Origin: Rotaria macrura
Lineage: Eukaryota > Rotifera > Eurotatoria > Philodinida > Philodinidae
Reading direction: 5' to 3'
Length of the DNA: 64,000 nt
NCBI GenBank assembly: GCA_900239685.1
Contig: OENT01000340.1
Coordinates: forward strand, 1-64,000
A program made the position numbers and the translations under genes. Positions 62,416 through 64,000 of this stretch are shown in pieces; the stretch's first letter is position 1; every line of letters starts with the position of its first letter. The notes below the pieces were generated by a model that saw nothing but the letters and a program-made list of their open reading frames with translations, was not told the origin of the DNA and searched no databases.

Positions 62416-62680
62416 TTAGGGTTCCGGAATTTCGCCAATGTGCCCCTGGACGGTCGCCACTCGACAAAAGTACAATGAGCTCTCAGCAGCTTCATTGTAA
62501 ATTCGACGTAGACTAAAAACGTTTTTCTTACCTACATCGGTAGAGGGCGTGGGTGAGCCTGGGTCTGACAATAGATGTGGTTCGGCAAAACGTGATCTGA
62601 CACTCATACTCAGTGAACGTATACTTACACGTAATGGTCAGCTCCATCTGCACTTGTGACGATTTATCCAATGCCTAAAG
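62416..62680 (-). other. GC-richer exon-like island, unidentified
   Basis: On the minus strand a good acceptor (CTGCTTTAG) is followed by an open stretch from 62680 to 62532 with SSQVQMELTITC and a strong donor (GTAGGTAAGA). An alternative ATG frame (62607-62416) overlaps it. The first part is weakly reminiscent of the opening strand of C2 domains such as copines, but the rest does not follow. The base composition is clearly richer in G+C than its neighbours. It could be an exon of a gene beyond the window, a decayed copy or a transposon piece. Confidence 0.3.
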
Positions 62681-64000
62681 CAGGATAGGAAAGTGTGAGA
62701 TCTCACCACATGGTACAAACTAGACTAAGATTTTCTTCTATTCAAGAAAAAAAATCGACACGTAAAACAGCTTGTAAAAGTTAACAAATTCAACAATTGT
62801 TGAACTTATTCGAGTGAAAAGCAAGATCATAAGATGATAAAATCAAGTATTTTGCTTATCTTGTTGGCAAACCTGTTTGTCGAGGAAGAAAGGGAAAGAA
62901 GATGAAATAGAATGTTTATTAATTTATTCTATTTCTAATCGTTTTTCATGTATTGATTTCACTTTTTTCCTTATTATTCTCGCTATTTTACTATCGAAAA
63001 CATGACTCTCGCATAATCGAACAAATTGAAAGTGTCAACTATGATATAAATATATATTCTAGTAACATTAACGTCAGCGCTGGCACATATATCCTTTATT
63101 AATATTGTTGTGTAACCACTGAGATAGCCCATCTCACTTTCGCCATTGGCGAATGTCCTATTGGCGAACATCCCACCACCGCATGGGTTCATTGGCAAGT
63201 ACCGAAATCAAGGAATTCGCATATTTGGAGTTACGAGTCAATATGTAATGGGAAAATGAATTGTCAACATCAGCGTATGATCTCATTGAATCTTAATTGG
63301 ACCTATAGACTTACATAAGTTTTAAGAATTGAAAAATAAATATAATGAAACTATATGTATCAAAGATTCGTTTGGAAAATACTATCAATTCATGAAAATT
63401 CACAATAATTATGTAACGAATATAAAAATCTAGTAGTCAGTTACATTCAAGTTGCAAGCATATATTTCTTATTATGAATGATTGATATAAACATGTAGAG
63501 GATATTCATCATTAACAAAAATTTTCATTATTTTTACATAATATAATAAAATAGAAGTACTTGTAGATGTATTTAAATATTTTTGAATATTTATGATATA
63601 ATTTCCCACCTGCTGCTATTCGTTCGTTCTCCCAGAACGACGTCAGAGTGCGCATATTGTTTTCGTTCTTACTGATAAAGTATTTGCGAAGACCTTAAAA
63701 AATTGATTATCATCCCATTTGTAATAAATAATGATATAGTTCTCATGATGAATATCACTTTATTTTCATCTATATCTCTTATCGATAATAGAGTAGGTGG
63801 ATGATACGAAAAAACATGACAATGATTTCTGAAACACTAAATACAACGTCAGTACGTTTATTGTATTTCTATAAATATACGCGTTTGATATCAAGAATGA
63901 AACAAAATTAATTCATCTGGTTACATGATCATCAACAAGATGTGTTTGTTTTTTGTATCTCTATTTTAGAAATATAGCTCGTCCATTTTCCATCGATGTA
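62681..64000. other. Gene-free right end
   Basis: AT-rich. A compact block at 63123-63200 repeats ATTGGCGAA/CATTGGC motifs, and nothing else is recognised. Confidence 0.4.

Noticed and set aside
62619..62690. Possible U1 snRNA because of an ATACTTAC start on the plus strand
   Set aside because: The match ends after eight bases and no U1 stem-loops or Sm site follow. The same bases are better read as a splice donor on the minus strand.

Overview
This is AT-rich (about 30% GC by eye) animal nuclear DNA. Genes are split by GT-AG introns, many only 50-80 nt long, and include metazoan families: a Shaw-type Kv channel, ARNT, TMX1, a rhodopsin-like GPCR and an hnRNP D/A-B/squid-type RNA-binding protein. 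My best inference is a bdelloid rotifer, from the AT-rich compact introns, the many short non-autonomous DNA transposons, and an edge exon ending in a 'WVDANID' segment that I associate with large bdelloid protein families. Taxonomy is not proven by the window. A 251-base N run shows it is a draft assembly.

Layout: 1-159 is an exon running off the left edge (minus). 1.2-9.6 kb is gene-poor and full of DNA-transposon remnants: a hAT-like fold-back with a second fold-back inside it, a hAT-like element with an exact 8-bp target-site duplication (TSD), and several other long inverted repeats. 9.8-12.2 kb holds a five-exon Kv channel gene (minus). 13.2-15.3 kb is a three-level nest: a TTAA-flanked piggyBac-like element, a hAT-like element inside it, and a fold-back MITE inside that. 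18.9-20.1 kb is an unrecognised 185-aa gene (+). 21.6-22.9 kb is another hAT-like element with an exact TSD and a small element inside it. 24.0-26.2 kb is a seven-exon single-pass membrane protein with a PPxY tail (+). 28.5-30.3 kb is a GPCR (+), convergent with an unrecognised low-complexity polyQ protein at 30.4-32.5 kb (minus).

The right half is almost all minus strand: TMX1-like thioredoxin (36.1-38.0), adenylate kinase 2 (39.8-42.9, with a transposon-like repeat in its second intron), an intronless CgeB-like glycosyltransferase (44.6-46.0), inverted repeats around the assembly gap (46.6-49.2), ARNT (51.1-54.3), the hnRNP (54.9-56.8) and a PDLIM/ZASP-type PDZ protein (58.8-60.3). 60.3-64 kb has only an unexplained GC-richer, exon-like island.

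The genes are not an operon or one pathway; they look like independent housekeeping, neuronal and muscle genes. All exon joins were done by eye. Each multi-exon model keeps one reading frame across all junctions and sums to a whole number of codons. The most distinctive signal is a set of short CAGA(G)-ended hAT-like elements that share TIR starts and 8-bp TSDs but each carry a different subterminal pentamer array.
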